Shown: positions 38,948 through 48,631, counted from the stretch's first letter. The stretch: DNA of 64,000 bases from Nitrospira sp. (GCA_018242665.1 JAFEBL010000010.1:146206-210205), one strand, 5' to 3'. Notes: generated from the letters alone by a model not told the origin. A program made the numbers and translations.

Positions 38948-39373
38948 ATGGCCGCCTCCATTCTCGTCATCGACGACAGCCCGGGCGAATGCGAACTGCT
39001 TCGCCAGGCACTCACTCAAGCCGGTTTCACCGGACGGCTGGAGATCACTGAGAGCGGCCGATCCGCCCTCGCCTATTTGCGCGATCACGCAACTGGCGAT
39101 GAATTGGGATTGATCCTCCTCGACCTCAAACTCCGCGGCGAACGCGGTGTGGATGTCTTGAAGCAGCTCAAGCAAGACCACCGGTTCGCACACATCCCCG
39201 TGGTGATCCTCACGAGTTCAGACGATACGCTTGATATCGGGGCTTGTTACCAGGCCGGAGCCAACGGCTACGTCGTGAAGCCGGGGGAATTCAACGACTT
39301 GGTCACCTTGGCCCTGCATCTCTGGAAATTCTGGCTGATCCACAATTGCACCCGGCGGATGGCTGCATGCTGA
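38948..39373 (+). CDS. Single-domain response regulator (Rcp1-like receiver)
   Basis: A 141-residue receiver-only protein: acidic pair Asp9-Asp10, phospho-acceptor Asp59 (GLILLDLKLRG), the Thr/Ser switch in VVILTSSDD and Lys in YVVKPGE. The extended loop after the phospho-Asp and the IPVVILTSSD segment are typical of Rcp1-type receivers that pair with phytochrome-like kinases. AGGA precedes the start. Its last seven bases overlap the RND permease gene, so translation is probably coupled. Confidence 0.9.
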   Translation: MAASILVIDDSPGECELLRQALTQAGFTGRLEITESGRSALAYLRDHATGDELGLILLDLKLRGERGVDVLKQLKQDHRFAHIPVVILTSSDDTLDIGACYQAGANGYVVKPGEFNDLVTLALHLWKFWLIHNCTRRMAAC

Positions 39374-42300
39374 CACGCGCCGCGCTCAAGAATCCTTACG
39401 CCGTCTTCGCGCTCTGCATGATCGCGTTAATCCTGGGCGGTGTCTCGTACCAGAAAATGCGCGTGGACATTTTCCCCGAGATCAAGCTGCCCTCAATCCT
39501 CGTCACCACTTTTTATCGCGGTTTGAGCCCAGGCGAAATGGAAGGCGCCATCAGCTTCCGCTTGGAACAGCGATTCGTCGAAGCCAGCTACGTCGAGCAC
39601 ATCGAATCCCAATCGCTGGCCGGCATGAGCTACATCAAGGTCTTTTTCCAACCGGATTACAGCATCGACGCCGCACAATCCGAGCTGACGAGCCTGGCCT
39701 ATAGTGTCATACGGACGCTTCCTCCCGGCGTGTATCCCCCGTCTGTTTTTAAATTCGGCGTGTCGAGTTTGCCGATCGGCTACCTCGCCATCAACAGCGA
39801 CTCGCTGGGGGCGAAGGAAATTCGCGACCTCGCCTATTTCACGGTGCGGGGACAAATCGCATCGGTTCCCGGCGTGTCCTTCGGTCCTCCATTGGGAGGC
39901 AAGGTCCGCCAGGTCACGATCTTTCTCGATCAACAACGGCTGCTCGCCCGCGGCATTTCCCCATCGGAAGTGGTCAAGGCGCTGAATGCGCAAAGCGCCA
40001 TCATTCCGGCTGGCGATATCAAACTCGGCGACCTGGACTACTACGTCTATTCCAACAGCCTCATCGACGTCGTCGAGAAGATCAACGACATTCCGATCAA
40101 AGTCGTGAACGGCATCCCCGTGCTCGTCCGTGATATCGGGACGGCGGCGGATAGCGCGGCGATCCAAACCTCGATCGTGAGAGTGAACGGGCGCGAAGCG
40201 ACCTACATTCCGATCACCAGGCAGGAGGGCGCCAACACGCTGGAGGTAACCGATGGTATCCGTGCGAAGCTGCCGAAACTGACCGAAATTCCCTCCGGCA
40301 CTGGCGTGAAATTTCTCTACGACCAGTCACTCTACATCCGTCAATCCATTGCCAATCTGCAGAAAGAAGGGTTGCTGGGTGCCGGGCTGGCCGGCCTGAT
40401 GATTTTCATGTTTCTCGCCAGTGTGAAAGCGGCGCTCGTGGTCGGCCTGGCCATTCCCCTGTCGCTCACGGCGGCGTTAGTCGCGCTGTACCTTACGGGC
40501 CAGAGCGTCAACATCATGACGCTGGGGGGCTTGGCGCTGGTGATCGGTACCCTGCTCGACAACAACATCGTGGTGCAGGAAAACCTGCATCGGCACCTCG
40601 AAATGGGGAAGGACGGACGCTCGGCGGCGGAGGACAGCGCCATGGAACTCACGCTGCCGATTCTCGTCGCCACGATTTGCATCCTGATCGTGTATCTGCC
40701 GATCATGTTTTTTACCGGCATCATCAAGTACCTGTTCGTGCCATTGGCCATGACCGTGGCCTTTGCCATGCTCGCCGATTATGTCGTCTCCATGTCGGTC
40801 ACGCCGGTGGTCTTGGCCTGGCTGTATCAGGCCGGTAACGGCAAGAAGGCGGAACACGAAGCATCGGCCGACGAGGGATGGTTTCGGTATGTTCTCGCGA
40901 TCTACGAACCCTTGCTGCGAGGGGGACTGCGCGCCAAGCCAATTGTGATCGGATTGGCGGCCGTTGCCTTGATCGCCACCGGCGCCTTCCTGCTGCCCCG
41001 TCTCCACACGGAGTTTTTCCCGAAAGTCGATGCAGGCAATTTCACGATGCTGGTGATGGCGCCGGAAGGCTCGCGGATCGAGAAGACCGCGGCCATCGTC
41101 GGGCAAATTGAGCAACTGGTGCATGACACAATCCCGAAGGCCGACTTGGAGGAAGTGATTTCCAATACCGGACTCTATTTCGGCGATGCGGCACGATTCG
41201 CACCGAACACCGGGAACCATACCGCCTTCGTGCTGGTCAACCTGGTCAGCGAACACACAGGCAAGACCGATGACTACATCGCCCAACTGCGCACCCGCCT
41301 CCGCACCTCGCTGCCCGGCGTCGAAATCGCGTTTCAGACCGGCGGGATCATCAACGACGTCTTGAATTTCGGGCTGAAAGCGCCGATCGATATTCAGGTG
41401 AAGGGCCCGAGCCTCGACGTGATCCGTCCCGTAGCCGAGCGTATCCAACAACAGATCGCCCAGGTTCCCAACACCGTCGACGTGCGCATCAAGCAGGGAA
41501 AGAGTTATCCCGAACTCCACATCGATGTGGATCGGACCAAGGCAGCCTATTACGGAATTACGCAGGACAAAGTGATCGTCGATGTCATCACCGGCATCAG
41601 CTCCAACATAGCACTCTCACCCAACTATTGGCTCGATCCCAAGACGGCCAACGGCTACTTCCTGCTGGCGCAATACCCGGAACAATCCCTCACCACGACG
41701 GAAGACCTGTTGAACATTCCGGTCATCGGCGCCCGCACGCCGCTGCTGCCGACGGCCAGCCTCACGGGAGGCGGGATCCAGGGCTCGACGCTGGCGCTGC
41801 AAAACACGCCCTTCGCCGGGCGACAGATGGAACTGACCAGTGGGTACTATGCCTCCGGCGACGACCGGCGTGGCCCTCCGGTCATGTTACGCGATGTCGC
41901 GACGCTGAAATTCAAGACCGGTCCTGATTCGGTGGACCATTACGACTTGTCCCGCCTCATCAATGTGTTAGTCACACCGGTCGGCAATGACCTCGGTCGT
42001 GTCGCCAAGGACATCGAAAAGGTCTTGGCCGGCGTCGTCCTGCCGAAAGACGTGACGGTGCAATTGCGCGGAGAAGTCGCCAACATGCGCAGCGCGATCC
42101 AGAATTTCGCCCTGGCATTGCCGCTCGCCGTCGTGTTGATCTATCTGGTCATGGTCGCGCTGTTTCGCTCCTTCATCGACCCGCTCATTATCCTCGTGGC
42201 CGTCCCGCTCGGCTGGATCGGCACGGTGCTCACGCTGGATCTCACCAACACGTCCGTCAACGTTGAGTCGATGATCGGCACCCTGATGATGATGGGCATT

Positions 42301-42636
42301 GTGGTCTCGAACAGTATTCTGCTCGTCGATTTCGCCAATCGTATGGTCCGCAATGGAGCCACGGCAGAACATGCGGTGTTGGAAGCGGGGCGCAGGCGCA
42401 TCCGCCCGATTCTCATGACCGCACTGGCGACGATCCTCGGCCTGCTGCCCCTAGCGCTGGGGTTTGGCGAGGGAAATGAAACCATGGTGCCGCTGGCGCG
42501 CGCGGTCGTGGGCGGGCTGGCCGTCAGCACGATCATGACGCTGTTGGTCGTACCAGTCATGCACAGCCTGGTGCTCGCTCGACGCGAGCGGGCGCCGATC
42601 TCCACGACCGCACCCGCCACTCCGGAGGACATTTAA
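39367..42636 (+). CDS. RND efflux permease (inner-membrane pump subunit)
   Basis: A 1089-residue RND permease: 12 membrane helices in two halves, each followed by a large periplasmic domain. The start MLTRAALKNPYAVFALCMIA and the first loop (VDIFPEIKLPSILVTTFYRG) are typical. In membrane helix 4 the proton-relay pair reads LLDNNIVVQEN: Asp398 is kept but the next residue is Asn399, where AcrB has Asp408. Helix 10 reads GIVVSNSILLVDFA, so the AcrB Lys940 position is Ser. The gene overlaps the receiver upstream by seven bases and the adaptor gene downstream by one. Confidence 0.93.
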   Translation: MLTRAALKNPYAVFALCMIALILGGVSYQKMRVDIFPEIKLPSILVTTFYRGLSPGEMEGAISFRLEQRFVEASYVEHIESQSLAGMSYIKVFFQPDYSIDAAQSELTSLAYSVIRTLPPGVYPPSVFKFGVSSLPIGYLAINSDSLGAKEIRDLAYFTVRGQIASVPGVSFGPPLGGKVRQVTIFLDQQRLLARGISPSEVVKALNAQSAIIPAGDIKLGDLDYYVYSNSLIDVVEKINDIPIKVVNGIPVLVRDIGTAADSAAIQTSIVRVNGREATYIPITRQEGANTLEVTDGIRAKLPKLTEIPSGTGVKFLYDQSLYIRQSIANLQKEGLLGAGLAGLMIFMFLASVKAALVVGLAIPLSLTAALVALYLTGQSVNIMTLGGLALVIGTLLDNNIVVQENLHRHLEMGKDGRSAAEDSAMELTLPILVATICILIVYLPIMFFTGIIKYLFVPLAMTVAFAMLADYVVSMSVTPVVLAWLYQAGNGKKAEHEASADEGWFRYVLAIYEPLLRGGLRAKPIVIGLAAVALIATGAFLLPRLHTEFFPKVDAGNFTMLVMAPEGSRIEKTAAIVGQIEQLVHDTIPKADLEEVISNTGLYFGDAARFAPNTGNHTAFVLVNLVSEHTGKTDDYIAQLRTRLRTSLPGVEIAFQTGGIINDVLNFGLKAPIDIQVKGPSLDVIRPVAERIQQQIAQVPNTVDVRIKQGKSYPELHIDVDRTKAAYYGITQDKVIVDVITGISSNIALSPNYWLDPKTANGYFLLAQYPEQSLTTTEDLLNIPVIGARTPLLPTASLTGGGIQGSTLALQNTPFAGRQMELTSGYYASGDDRRGPPVMLRDVATLKFKTGPDSVDHYDLSRLINVLVTPVGNDLGRVAKDIEKVLAGVVLPKDVTVQLRGEVANMRSAIQNFALALPLAVVLIYLVMVALFRSFIDPLIILVAVPLGWIGTVLTLDLTNTSVNVESMIGTLMMMGIVVSNSILLVDFANRMVRNGATAEHAVLEAGRRRIRPILMTALATILGLLPLALGFGEGNETMVPLARAVVGGLAVSTIMTLLVVPVMHSLVLARRERAPISTTAPATPEDI

Positions 42637-43925
42637 TGGACGGACAGGGACCGCTGCCACAGGTGAACAAACCGGCGGGCCGCAAGGGACGTTGGTTGGC
42701 AGCCGCAGTGCTGGTGGCGCTACTCGGCCTAGGCTATTGGTATTGGCAGGATGAAGCCGCGCCGGTACAACCGGCGTTGTCAGAAGCACAGCACGCCGAA
42801 CAGGCTTCCGCTCCGGCGCATCCCGAACCGGATGCCGCGCCGGTCGACGTGCAGGTCCTCAAACCCGTGCGCCGCGACCTGGTGTATGCGATCAAGCTCC
42901 CCGCCAACGTGTCACCGCTCTACCAAACCACGCTGTATGCGAAGGTCTCGGGGTATCTCAAATGGATCGGCCCCGATAAAGGCGACGCCGTCAAGAAGAA
43001 TGAGGTGGTTGCCGTTATCGACGCCCCTGAGGTCGAGGAGCAATACCAGCAAGCCGTGTCGGACTACAAGATCAAGAAATTGACGTACGAGCGGCTCGCC
43101 AAGGTGTGGAAAGAATCACCGGACGTGATTGCCAAACAAGACGTCGATGTGGCGGAAGCCGCGTACCAGGGAGCCAAACATCTGATGGAACAGCGTGTCG
43201 TGATGCGCGATTACACCAAGGTGCGCGCGCCCTACGACGGCATCGTCACCGCCAGGTTTGCCGATCCCGGTGCGCTCATTCAGATTGCCACCTCGTCCGC
43301 GACCAGCGCCATTCCGCTGTTTACGATCATGGACCTCAACACGGTGCGCATCTATGCCAATGTGCCGCAGGACGATAGCCCCTGGGTCATTCCCGGGAAA
43401 ACGGCGGCCACGGTGAAAGTCACGGAACTCCCCGGCCGCTCGTTTACAGGCAGGGTCACGCGCTCGACGTTGGCCCTTGATCCATCCACTCGCAGCCTGC
43501 TGGTGGAAGTCGATCTGCCGAACCCGGACCATGCGCTCCGGCCAGGCACCTTCGCCGAAGTCTCCCTGGGATTGCGAGAAATTCCCCAAGCCCTGGTGGT
43601 GCCGCCGCAGGCCGTGATCAGCACGCCGAAAGGCAAGTCTGTGTTCATCGTCGAAGACGGCAAGGCCAAATCTGTCGCGGTCCAGACCGGGATCACCGAC
43701 GGGCAGTGGATGGAAATCACATCCGGATTGGGTGGAGACGAGGATGTCGTGGCGGTGGGGAAACGCCGCCTGCTCGATGGCTCGCCGGTGCAACCTTCGC
43801 CCTTTCATTTGCCGGAAGCCAAACCATCGCAACAAAAATTCGAACGGCGCGCGCCAGGCGGCATGCCGCCCCCGCCCGGCAACCAGGTCAACGGAACCAT
43901 GCCGAAACAAGGAGATCGCCCATGA
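42636..43925 (+). CDS. RND periplasmic adaptor (membrane fusion protein)
   Basis: A 429-residue membrane fusion protein. One N-terminal membrane anchor (WLAAAVLVALLGLGYWYW) is followed by the lipoyl half-motif (TTLYAKVSGYLKWIGPDKGD), a short coiled-coil hairpin, the second lipoyl half (RAPYDGIVTARFADPGALI), and a beta-barrel/MP domain (GTFAEVSLGL, VPPQAVI). The tail is Pro-rich. Its ATG shares one base with the stop of the permease gene, and its stop overlaps the TolC-like gene by four. Confidence 0.93.
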   Translation: MDGQGPLPQVNKPAGRKGRWLAAAVLVALLGLGYWYWQDEAAPVQPALSEAQHAEQASAPAHPEPDAAPVDVQVLKPVRRDLVYAIKLPANVSPLYQTTLYAKVSGYLKWIGPDKGDAVKKNEVVAVIDAPEVEEQYQQAVSDYKIKKLTYERLAKVWKESPDVIAKQDVDVAEAAYQGAKHLMEQRVVMRDYTKVRAPYDGIVTARFADPGALIQIATSSATSAIPLFTIMDLNTVRIYANVPQDDSPWVIPGKTAATVKVTELPGRSFTGRVTRSTLALDPSTRSLLVEVDLPNPDHALRPGTFAEVSLGLREIPQALVVPPQAVISTPKGKSVFIVEDGKAKSVAVQTGITDGQWMEITSGLGGDEDVVAVGKRRLLDGSPVQPSPFHLPEAKPSQQKFERRAPGGMPPPPGNQVNGTMPKQGDRP

Positions 43926-45361
43926 GACACCCATGGCCTCGCATCGCATCCATGATGCTGGCGCTCACGTTGCTCACGGCAGCGTTGCCATTTGCCGTCT
44001 TTGCTGCGGAGACGGATCAGTCAGTCATGCTGTCGCGCGGAAGTTTTCTTGGCGTGCAACAGGCCGTCGAGATCGCCGTGAAAAACCATCCCATGCTGAT
44101 CGAGGGCACCGCAAATTTGAAGGCTTCTGAAGCCCGCACCGAGCAGGCTCGCTCCCTGTACTTTCCGCAGGTCTACGCCAATGCCAACACGGTCGCCGGG
44201 GCCGGCGTCTCCAACCCGCGCTTTTTAGTCGGCGGCGGTCTGCTTCGAGAGAACCAGAGCACCTTTACCGGCGGCGTCATCGCCAATCAACGGATCTACG
44301 ACTTCGGCTATACCAGCAATCTGGTCGAATCGAACAAACTTGCCGAACGCGCCCAGGGACAGGATGTGAATGCCCGACGCGCGCTGGTGTTACTCTATGT
44401 CCAACGCGCCTATCTGAACAGCCTCAAACGCCACCGCCTGGTGCAGATTGCGGAAGAAACGGTGCGGGAACGCGGCATCATCGCCGGTCAAATCGAAACG
44501 CTCTACCGCCAGCAACTGAAATCCAAGCTCGACTTCGACCTGGCGCGCGTCGAGCTGGTCAACGCGCAATCGCTCTTGGTGCGCAGCCGCAACGACCTCA
44601 AGGCCAGTTTCGCGGACTTGAATCGGACCATGGGCATCGCCGGGGCCGACGACTATGTGCTCGAAGAGATTTCCGTGGACGTGCGTCCGCAGAAAACGCT
44701 GGAAACCCTGGTCACGGAGAGCCTTTCCCATCCCGAAGTGAAGCGCGCGAGGGAGCAGACCGCCTCAGCCGACGCCAGGCTCACGGCGACCAAGCGCCAG
44801 TACCTGCCGACGGTGTCGGCGATTGCCAGCGGAGGAACCTTCGATCCCTTTGACCCCCGCCAGAACCAACAGACCGGCGGCTGGTGGATGGCCGGGGCGA
44901 TGGTCTCCATGCCGCTCTTCACCGGGTTCCTGATCGAGAATCAGGTGGTCGAGGCCAGCGCCAATCGCCAAGCGGCATCTGCGGCGACCACGAGCATCGA
45001 GCAGGCCTTGACGCAACAAGTCACGAATGCCTATCTCGATACGCTCACCTTCGCGCAGCAAATCACGCTGGCGGAGGAACAGGTCAAGACCGCGCAGGAA
45101 GCGTTACAACTCTCGAAGCAGCGCTACAAACTCGGCTTGGGAACCGTGGTGGAAGTCACGCAGTCGGAGGTGGCGGTCACCGCCGCGCAGACAAGGCTCG
45201 CTGAAACGCAGTACGACTACAAAATCGCGGAAGTTACCCTCGCGTATACGTCGCAAGGAGATGATACAGGCCGGATTCTCTTGATGAGCCGCGCGGCGAC
45301 TGCCCCTCGCGCACCTGAAGGAACCGGCCGCGTGGAAGGACCTCCCACCACCGCCAATTGA
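43922..45361 (+). CDS. TolC-like outer-membrane efflux protein
   Basis: A 479-residue protein with a signal peptide cut near AVFAAETD, then two repeats of the outer-membrane efflux fold (LGVQQAVEIAVKNHPMLIEG, later LVTESLSHPEVKRAREQ) with long helices (LTQQVTNAYLDTLTFAQQIT). A strand motif VSMPLFTGFLIENQV ends the second barrel part. Together with the permease and adaptor it makes a complete tripartite pump across both membranes. The ATGA overlap with the adaptor gene supports a single operon. Confidence 0.93.
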   Translation: MRHPWPRIASMMLALTLLTAALPFAVFAAETDQSVMLSRGSFLGVQQAVEIAVKNHPMLIEGTANLKASEARTEQARSLYFPQVYANANTVAGAGVSNPRFLVGGGLLRENQSTFTGGVIANQRIYDFGYTSNLVESNKLAERAQGQDVNARRALVLLYVQRAYLNSLKRHRLVQIAEETVRERGIIAGQIETLYRQQLKSKLDFDLARVELVNAQSLLVRSRNDLKASFADLNRTMGIAGADDYVLEEISVDVRPQKTLETLVTESLSHPEVKRAREQTASADARLTATKRQYLPTVSAIASGGTFDPFDPRQNQQTGGWWMAGAMVSMPLFTGFLIENQVVEASANRQAASAATTSIEQALTQQVTNAYLDTLTFAQQITLAEEQVKTAQEALQLSKQRYKLGLGTVVEVTQSEVAVTAAQTRLAETQYDYKIAEVTLAYTSQGDDTGRILLMSRAATAPRAPEGTGRVEGPPTTAN

Positions 45362-45464
45362 TCGAGAGGCGCCGCCCCTAACCGGCCCGGCGCCCTCGAG
45401 CAATTACGCGATGCAACCATGACCCGCCCCCGCCTCAGAGCACAGCCCTCCAGCGACAGCAAGG

Positions 45465-46187
45465 TCAGACCGATTGGCCCGGGAATACGACCGCAAGGTC
45501 GATGACCAGTTCATCTTTCGAGTTGGCAAGGAGCCAATCCCAAAGACTGGTGGTTTGCTGCACTCTGGCTTGATCCAAGTCGAAGAAGAGATCGAAACCT
45601 TTGGAAATGATCGGATTCATGGGATATCGCCGATCGTAGATCATGCCGTAGGCCGGAATGCCGTAAAGGGTTTGCCAGTTTCCCAGAATGAAGTGGAGTT
45701 CGGTCCCCCGGACATAGAGCCCGCCGGAAGTGATGATGCGCTTCACTGAGGTCTGCGGCTGGCTCAAATAGTATGTGACCCGCTCGTTTTCCCGGGCCAA
45801 CCGCAGGGCCTCGACCAGTTGCGGCACCAGAATGGTGATTTCTCCGTCACGAAACATGGGTACGCGCCTCGACTCGCCTCCCAGCCAGCGTTGCACCGCC
45901 GTCCGGTGTTCTTGCACGGTGAGGCCCATCAACAGGCGGCGGATCTGCTCATGAGAAAACTGAGCTGGATGCGTGAAATGCCCCGGCGGCCATTCCGGCA
46001 GCACATTCGCATCCAACTCCAGCCTGACGAAATTGACGGGATCTTCGTAGACCGTTCGAGAAGGCACTTGCGGAATCGCGCAACCGGCCGCGGTGAGCAG
46101 CATCGCAGCCAGGGTCGTGATGCGTGAAACGCGAGAGGCAAACCGCCGGCGGACTTGTCCCTGTCTTTCTGAGTCTCCCCTCTTCAC
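45465..46187 (-). CDS. Lipoprotein of unknown function (paralogue of the gene at 3146)
   Basis: A 240-residue protein with an Arg-rich start, a hydrophobic stretch and lipobox LTAAGC (Cys36). No ATG precedes the lipobox at a sensible distance, so the GTG at 46187 is used. It is related to the lipoprotein at 3146-3880 in the TVYEDP...VR, FTHPA, LLMGL, MFRDGEI and VTYYLS motifs, followed by a strand ending in LHFILGNW. The C-terminal end is rich in Asp/Leu. It is the last gene of the minus-strand run, after a cyclophilin gene. Confidence 0.75.
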   Translation of the reverse strand: MKRGDSERQGQVRRRFASRVSRITTLAAMLLTAAGCAIPQVPSRTVYEDPVNFVRLELDANVLPEWPPGHFTHPAQFSHEQIRRLLMGLTVQEHRTAVQRWLGGESRRVPMFRDGEITILVPQLVEALRLARENERVTYYLSQPQTSVKRIITSGGLYVRGTELHFILGNWQTLYGIPAYGMIYDRRYPMNPIISKGFDLFFDLDQARVQQTTSLWDWLLANSKDELVIDLAVVFPGQSV

Positions 46188-46220
46188 GTTTTACGTGTTC
46201 CTTTTCACGCCTTACGTCCC

Positions 46221-46730
46221 CTACTCCGTGATCGCCACGGTCATTTCGATACGCTCCAACGGGTTGTCGCGTCCATCGCGTTTCGCAGACACAACCTTGT
46301 CGACCACCTCCAAACCGCTCTGCACTTCGCCGAACACCGTGTATTGCCAATCCAGAAAATTGGCGTCGTTGACGCAGATGAAAAACTGCGACCCGGCGCT
46401 ATTCGGATCATTCGCGCGCGCCATGGAGAGGGTACCCCGCTTGTGCGGCTTGCTGTTGAATTCCGCATTCACGTTGTGGCCGGGACCACCCATGCCGTGA
46501 GACGCACGGTCCGGATTCTTGCTGTTGGGATCGCCGCCCTGGATCATGAACCCGGGAATAACCCGATGGAAGGTGGTGCCGTTGTAAAACCCCTTCTTCG
46601 CCAGATCGACAAAATTCTTCACATGATTCGGCGCCACGTCCGGGAAAAAGCGCAGGACAATCTGCCCCCACGGCTCGTTCTTCGACGTCACGGTAATGGT
46701 CGCTACTACTGAACTGGTTTGTGCCGACAT
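46221..46730 (-). CDS. Cyclophilin-type peptidyl-prolyl isomerase
   Basis: A 169-residue protein, one cyclophilin domain without a signal peptide, so cytoplasmic. The active-site pattern FHRVIPGFMIQGGDP (with catalytic Arg), MARANDPNSAGSQFFI and TVFGEVQSGLEVVDKV is complete; the position of the usual ligand-contact Trp/Phe reads FLDWQYTVFG. It speeds folding around proline bonds. It follows the beta-propeller gene by 18 bases. Confidence 0.93.
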   Translation of the reverse strand: MSAQTSSVVATITVTSKNEPWGQIVLRFFPDVAPNHVKNFVDLAKKGFYNGTTFHRVIPGFMIQGGDPNSKNPDRASHGMGGPGHNVNAEFNSKPHKRGTLSMARANDPNSAGSQFFICVNDANFLDWQYTVFGEVQSGLEVVDKVVSAKRDGRDNPLERIEMTVAITE

Positions 46731-46748
46731 CTCGTATCCTTTCCTTCC

Positions 46749-47825
46749 TCAGTTAAACTTGAAGGGTGCGATGCTTTCACCTTCCAACCCCTGGCTGACA
46801 GCCGTCCAGGTGAGGCCGTCATCATCGCTGCGATAGACCCCGGAACTGGTTCCGGCGTAGAAACCGCCTTTTTCGCTTTCGATCAACACCTGGACCGACA
46901 GATTGCTCAACCCCTTGTTCAACGGCATCCATTGCCGCCCCTTATCGACGGTCTTGAAAATCCCCCGGCCCGTCGCCACATACACCCCGCGCTCATTGCT
47001 GATCAGGCCCCGGATGGAATCGTTCGGCAAGGCCCGGCTGATCGGCAACCAGGTTTTGCCGCCGTCACCGCTGCGGAACACCCCGCCGTCGAACGTGCCC
47101 GCATACACGCCCTGCTCCTTGTCCACGGCCAGCACGCGAATAAAATTCTCCACGAGGCCTTCATGGTCCTTCAACCCCTGCCGGAGACGCGTCCATCCGG
47201 GACTCCGCTCCTTATAACTATGGATGCCCTTCCCGGACGTGCCGGCATAGAGCGTCCCGTCGTTGGTCCGCGCCAAGGCATGCACGAGAATTTCGTCCAA
47301 GCCTGTACTCACCGTCTTCCATTCATCCTGCGCGGCGTTCAACAGGTACACCCCATCCCCGGTTCCGGCGTATAGTCCCTTGGCGTCCATCATCAGGGCT
47401 TTGATTTCGAGGCGTTTTAGCCCCTTGTTGATCGCCTGCCAGGTTTTCCCCCCGTCACGTGAACGGAACACCCCGCCGCGAAACGTGCCCGCATAGATGG
47501 CTCCGTCCTTCGCGGTAGTGAGACAGAGAACGAACGGGTCCGTGAGCCCGTCGTTCACGGAAGCCCAGGAAGCACCCCGATCGCTGCTGCGGAAAATGCC
47601 CATCCCGAATGATCCGGCATAGATCACGCCACCCCTGCCGGCGGCCAAGGCCTGGATGCTCGTGTTGCCGATGTCGGCGGGGCCGCCAGGCTCCTGCCCT
47701 GGATGCCCCTGCTGCACGTTCAACAATCCGCCATTCTCAGTGCCGCCCGAAAAAGAGACGGCCTGCGCCACTCCCTGCAGACTGCCGACTGAGAGCGCCG
47801 TCAACACGACGATGTGACGCAGCAT
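46749..47825 (-). CDS. Exported YCF48/BNR-repeat beta-propeller protein
   Basis: A 358-residue protein with a signal peptide (ALSVGSLQGVAQAVSF) and about six repeats of a unit with an Asp-box (for example VFRSRDGGKTWQAI, IFRSSDRGASWASV, VYRSDDDGLTWTAV) followed by YAGT-type strands. This is a sialidase-like or YCF48-like propeller in the periplasm or outside. The catalytic residues of sialidases are not seen. Such proteins often act as assembly or scaffold factors. It is directly downstream of tatC. Confidence 0.85.
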   Translation of the reverse strand: MLRHIVVLTALSVGSLQGVAQAVSFSGGTENGGLLNVQQGHPGQEPGGPADIGNTSIQALAAGRGGVIYAGSFGMGIFRSSDRGASWASVNDGLTDPFVLCLTTAKDGAIYAGTFRGGVFRSRDGGKTWQAINKGLKRLEIKALMMDAKGLYAGTGDGVYLLNAAQDEWKTVSTGLDEILVHALARTNDGTLYAGTSGKGIHSYKERSPGWTRLRQGLKDHEGLVENFIRVLAVDKEQGVYAGTFDGGVFRSGDGGKTWLPISRALPNDSIRGLISNERGVYVATGRGIFKTVDKGRQWMPLNKGLSNLSVQVLIESEKGGFYAGTSSGVYRSDDDGLTWTAVSQGLEGESIAPFKFN

Positions 47826-47860
47826 AATGAGCCCACCCTTTTCAAAGTGTGAATACCGGC

Positions 47861-48631
47861 TCAGCGGACGCGATGACCGGCGGTACCAATGGGTATATCC
47901 GGGTCGAGGGGCAGATTCATATCGGGCGCCGGGCCGGCCGCCCGCCCGAAGATCTTTGCGCCAATGATGCCGATTTCATAGAGTACCATGAGCGGGACCG
48001 CCATCAACAACATGGTGAACAAGGTGGCATCCGGCGTCACGACGGCGGAGATGATCAGCGCCGCCATAATGGCATGTTTGCGATAGTGCGCCAGCGCCGC
48101 TGCCGACACCACCCCAACTCGCGCCAGAATCGTCAGGACCAGCGGCAGTTCGAAGGCACACCCGAAGATCAGCAAAAACTTCACGTTGAAGTCGATATAG
48201 GTCCCCACACCCAATGCCGGGGTAATGTCGCGGTCCATACCGAAACTGACGAAAAAATCGATGACGAGGGGGAGGATGACGAGATTGCAAAACACCAGAC
48301 CGAGCGCAAACAGCAAGGCGGCGAGCAGGAACAGTGGGATCGCCCAGCGTTGCTCTTTGGGGAGCAACGCCGGTTCGATAAATTTCCAAACCTGGTAGAA
48401 GACGACCGGCAGGCTGAGGATGATGCCGGCCAGGAACGAGACCTTAATAGAAGCGAAGAGGGCCTCCGTCGGTCCGTAGAACACCAACTGGTTGGGGAAC
48501 GGCCGGTTGAGCCAGGCGACCATGTCCGACGAGTAGGCGAACGCCGTCGCAAACGCGACGCCCAACGTCACCGCGATGATCAGCAGCCGCTTCTTCAGCG
48601 ACTGAATATGGGCGGCCAGTGGTGCGAGCAT
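47861..48631 (-). CDS. tatC: Twin-arginine translocase subunit TatC
   Basis: A 256-residue membrane protein with six helices. The N-terminal half carries the substrate-facing part (LKVSFLAGIILSLPVVFYQVWKFIEPALLPKEQR), with the conserved Phe/Gly/Glu residues of TatC, and then LLFALGLVFCNLVILPLVIDFF. The C-terminal tail is Pro/Asp-rich. TatC recognises twin-arginine signal peptides and exports folded proteins. No tatA/tatB gene is adjacent; those should be elsewhere. Flanked by a DUF465 gene and the beta-propeller gene. Confidence 0.93.
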   Translation of the reverse strand: MLAPLAAHIQSLKKRLLIIAVTLGVAFATAFAYSSDMVAWLNRPFPNQLVFYGPTEALFASIKVSFLAGIILSLPVVFYQVWKFIEPALLPKEQRWAIPLFLLAALLFALGLVFCNLVILPLVIDFFVSFGMDRDITPALGVGTYIDFNVKFLLIFGCAFELPLVLTILARVGVVSAAALAHYRKHAIMAALIISAVVTPDATLFTMLLMAVPLMVLYEIGIIGAKIFGRAAGPAPDMNLPLDPDIPIGTAGHRVR

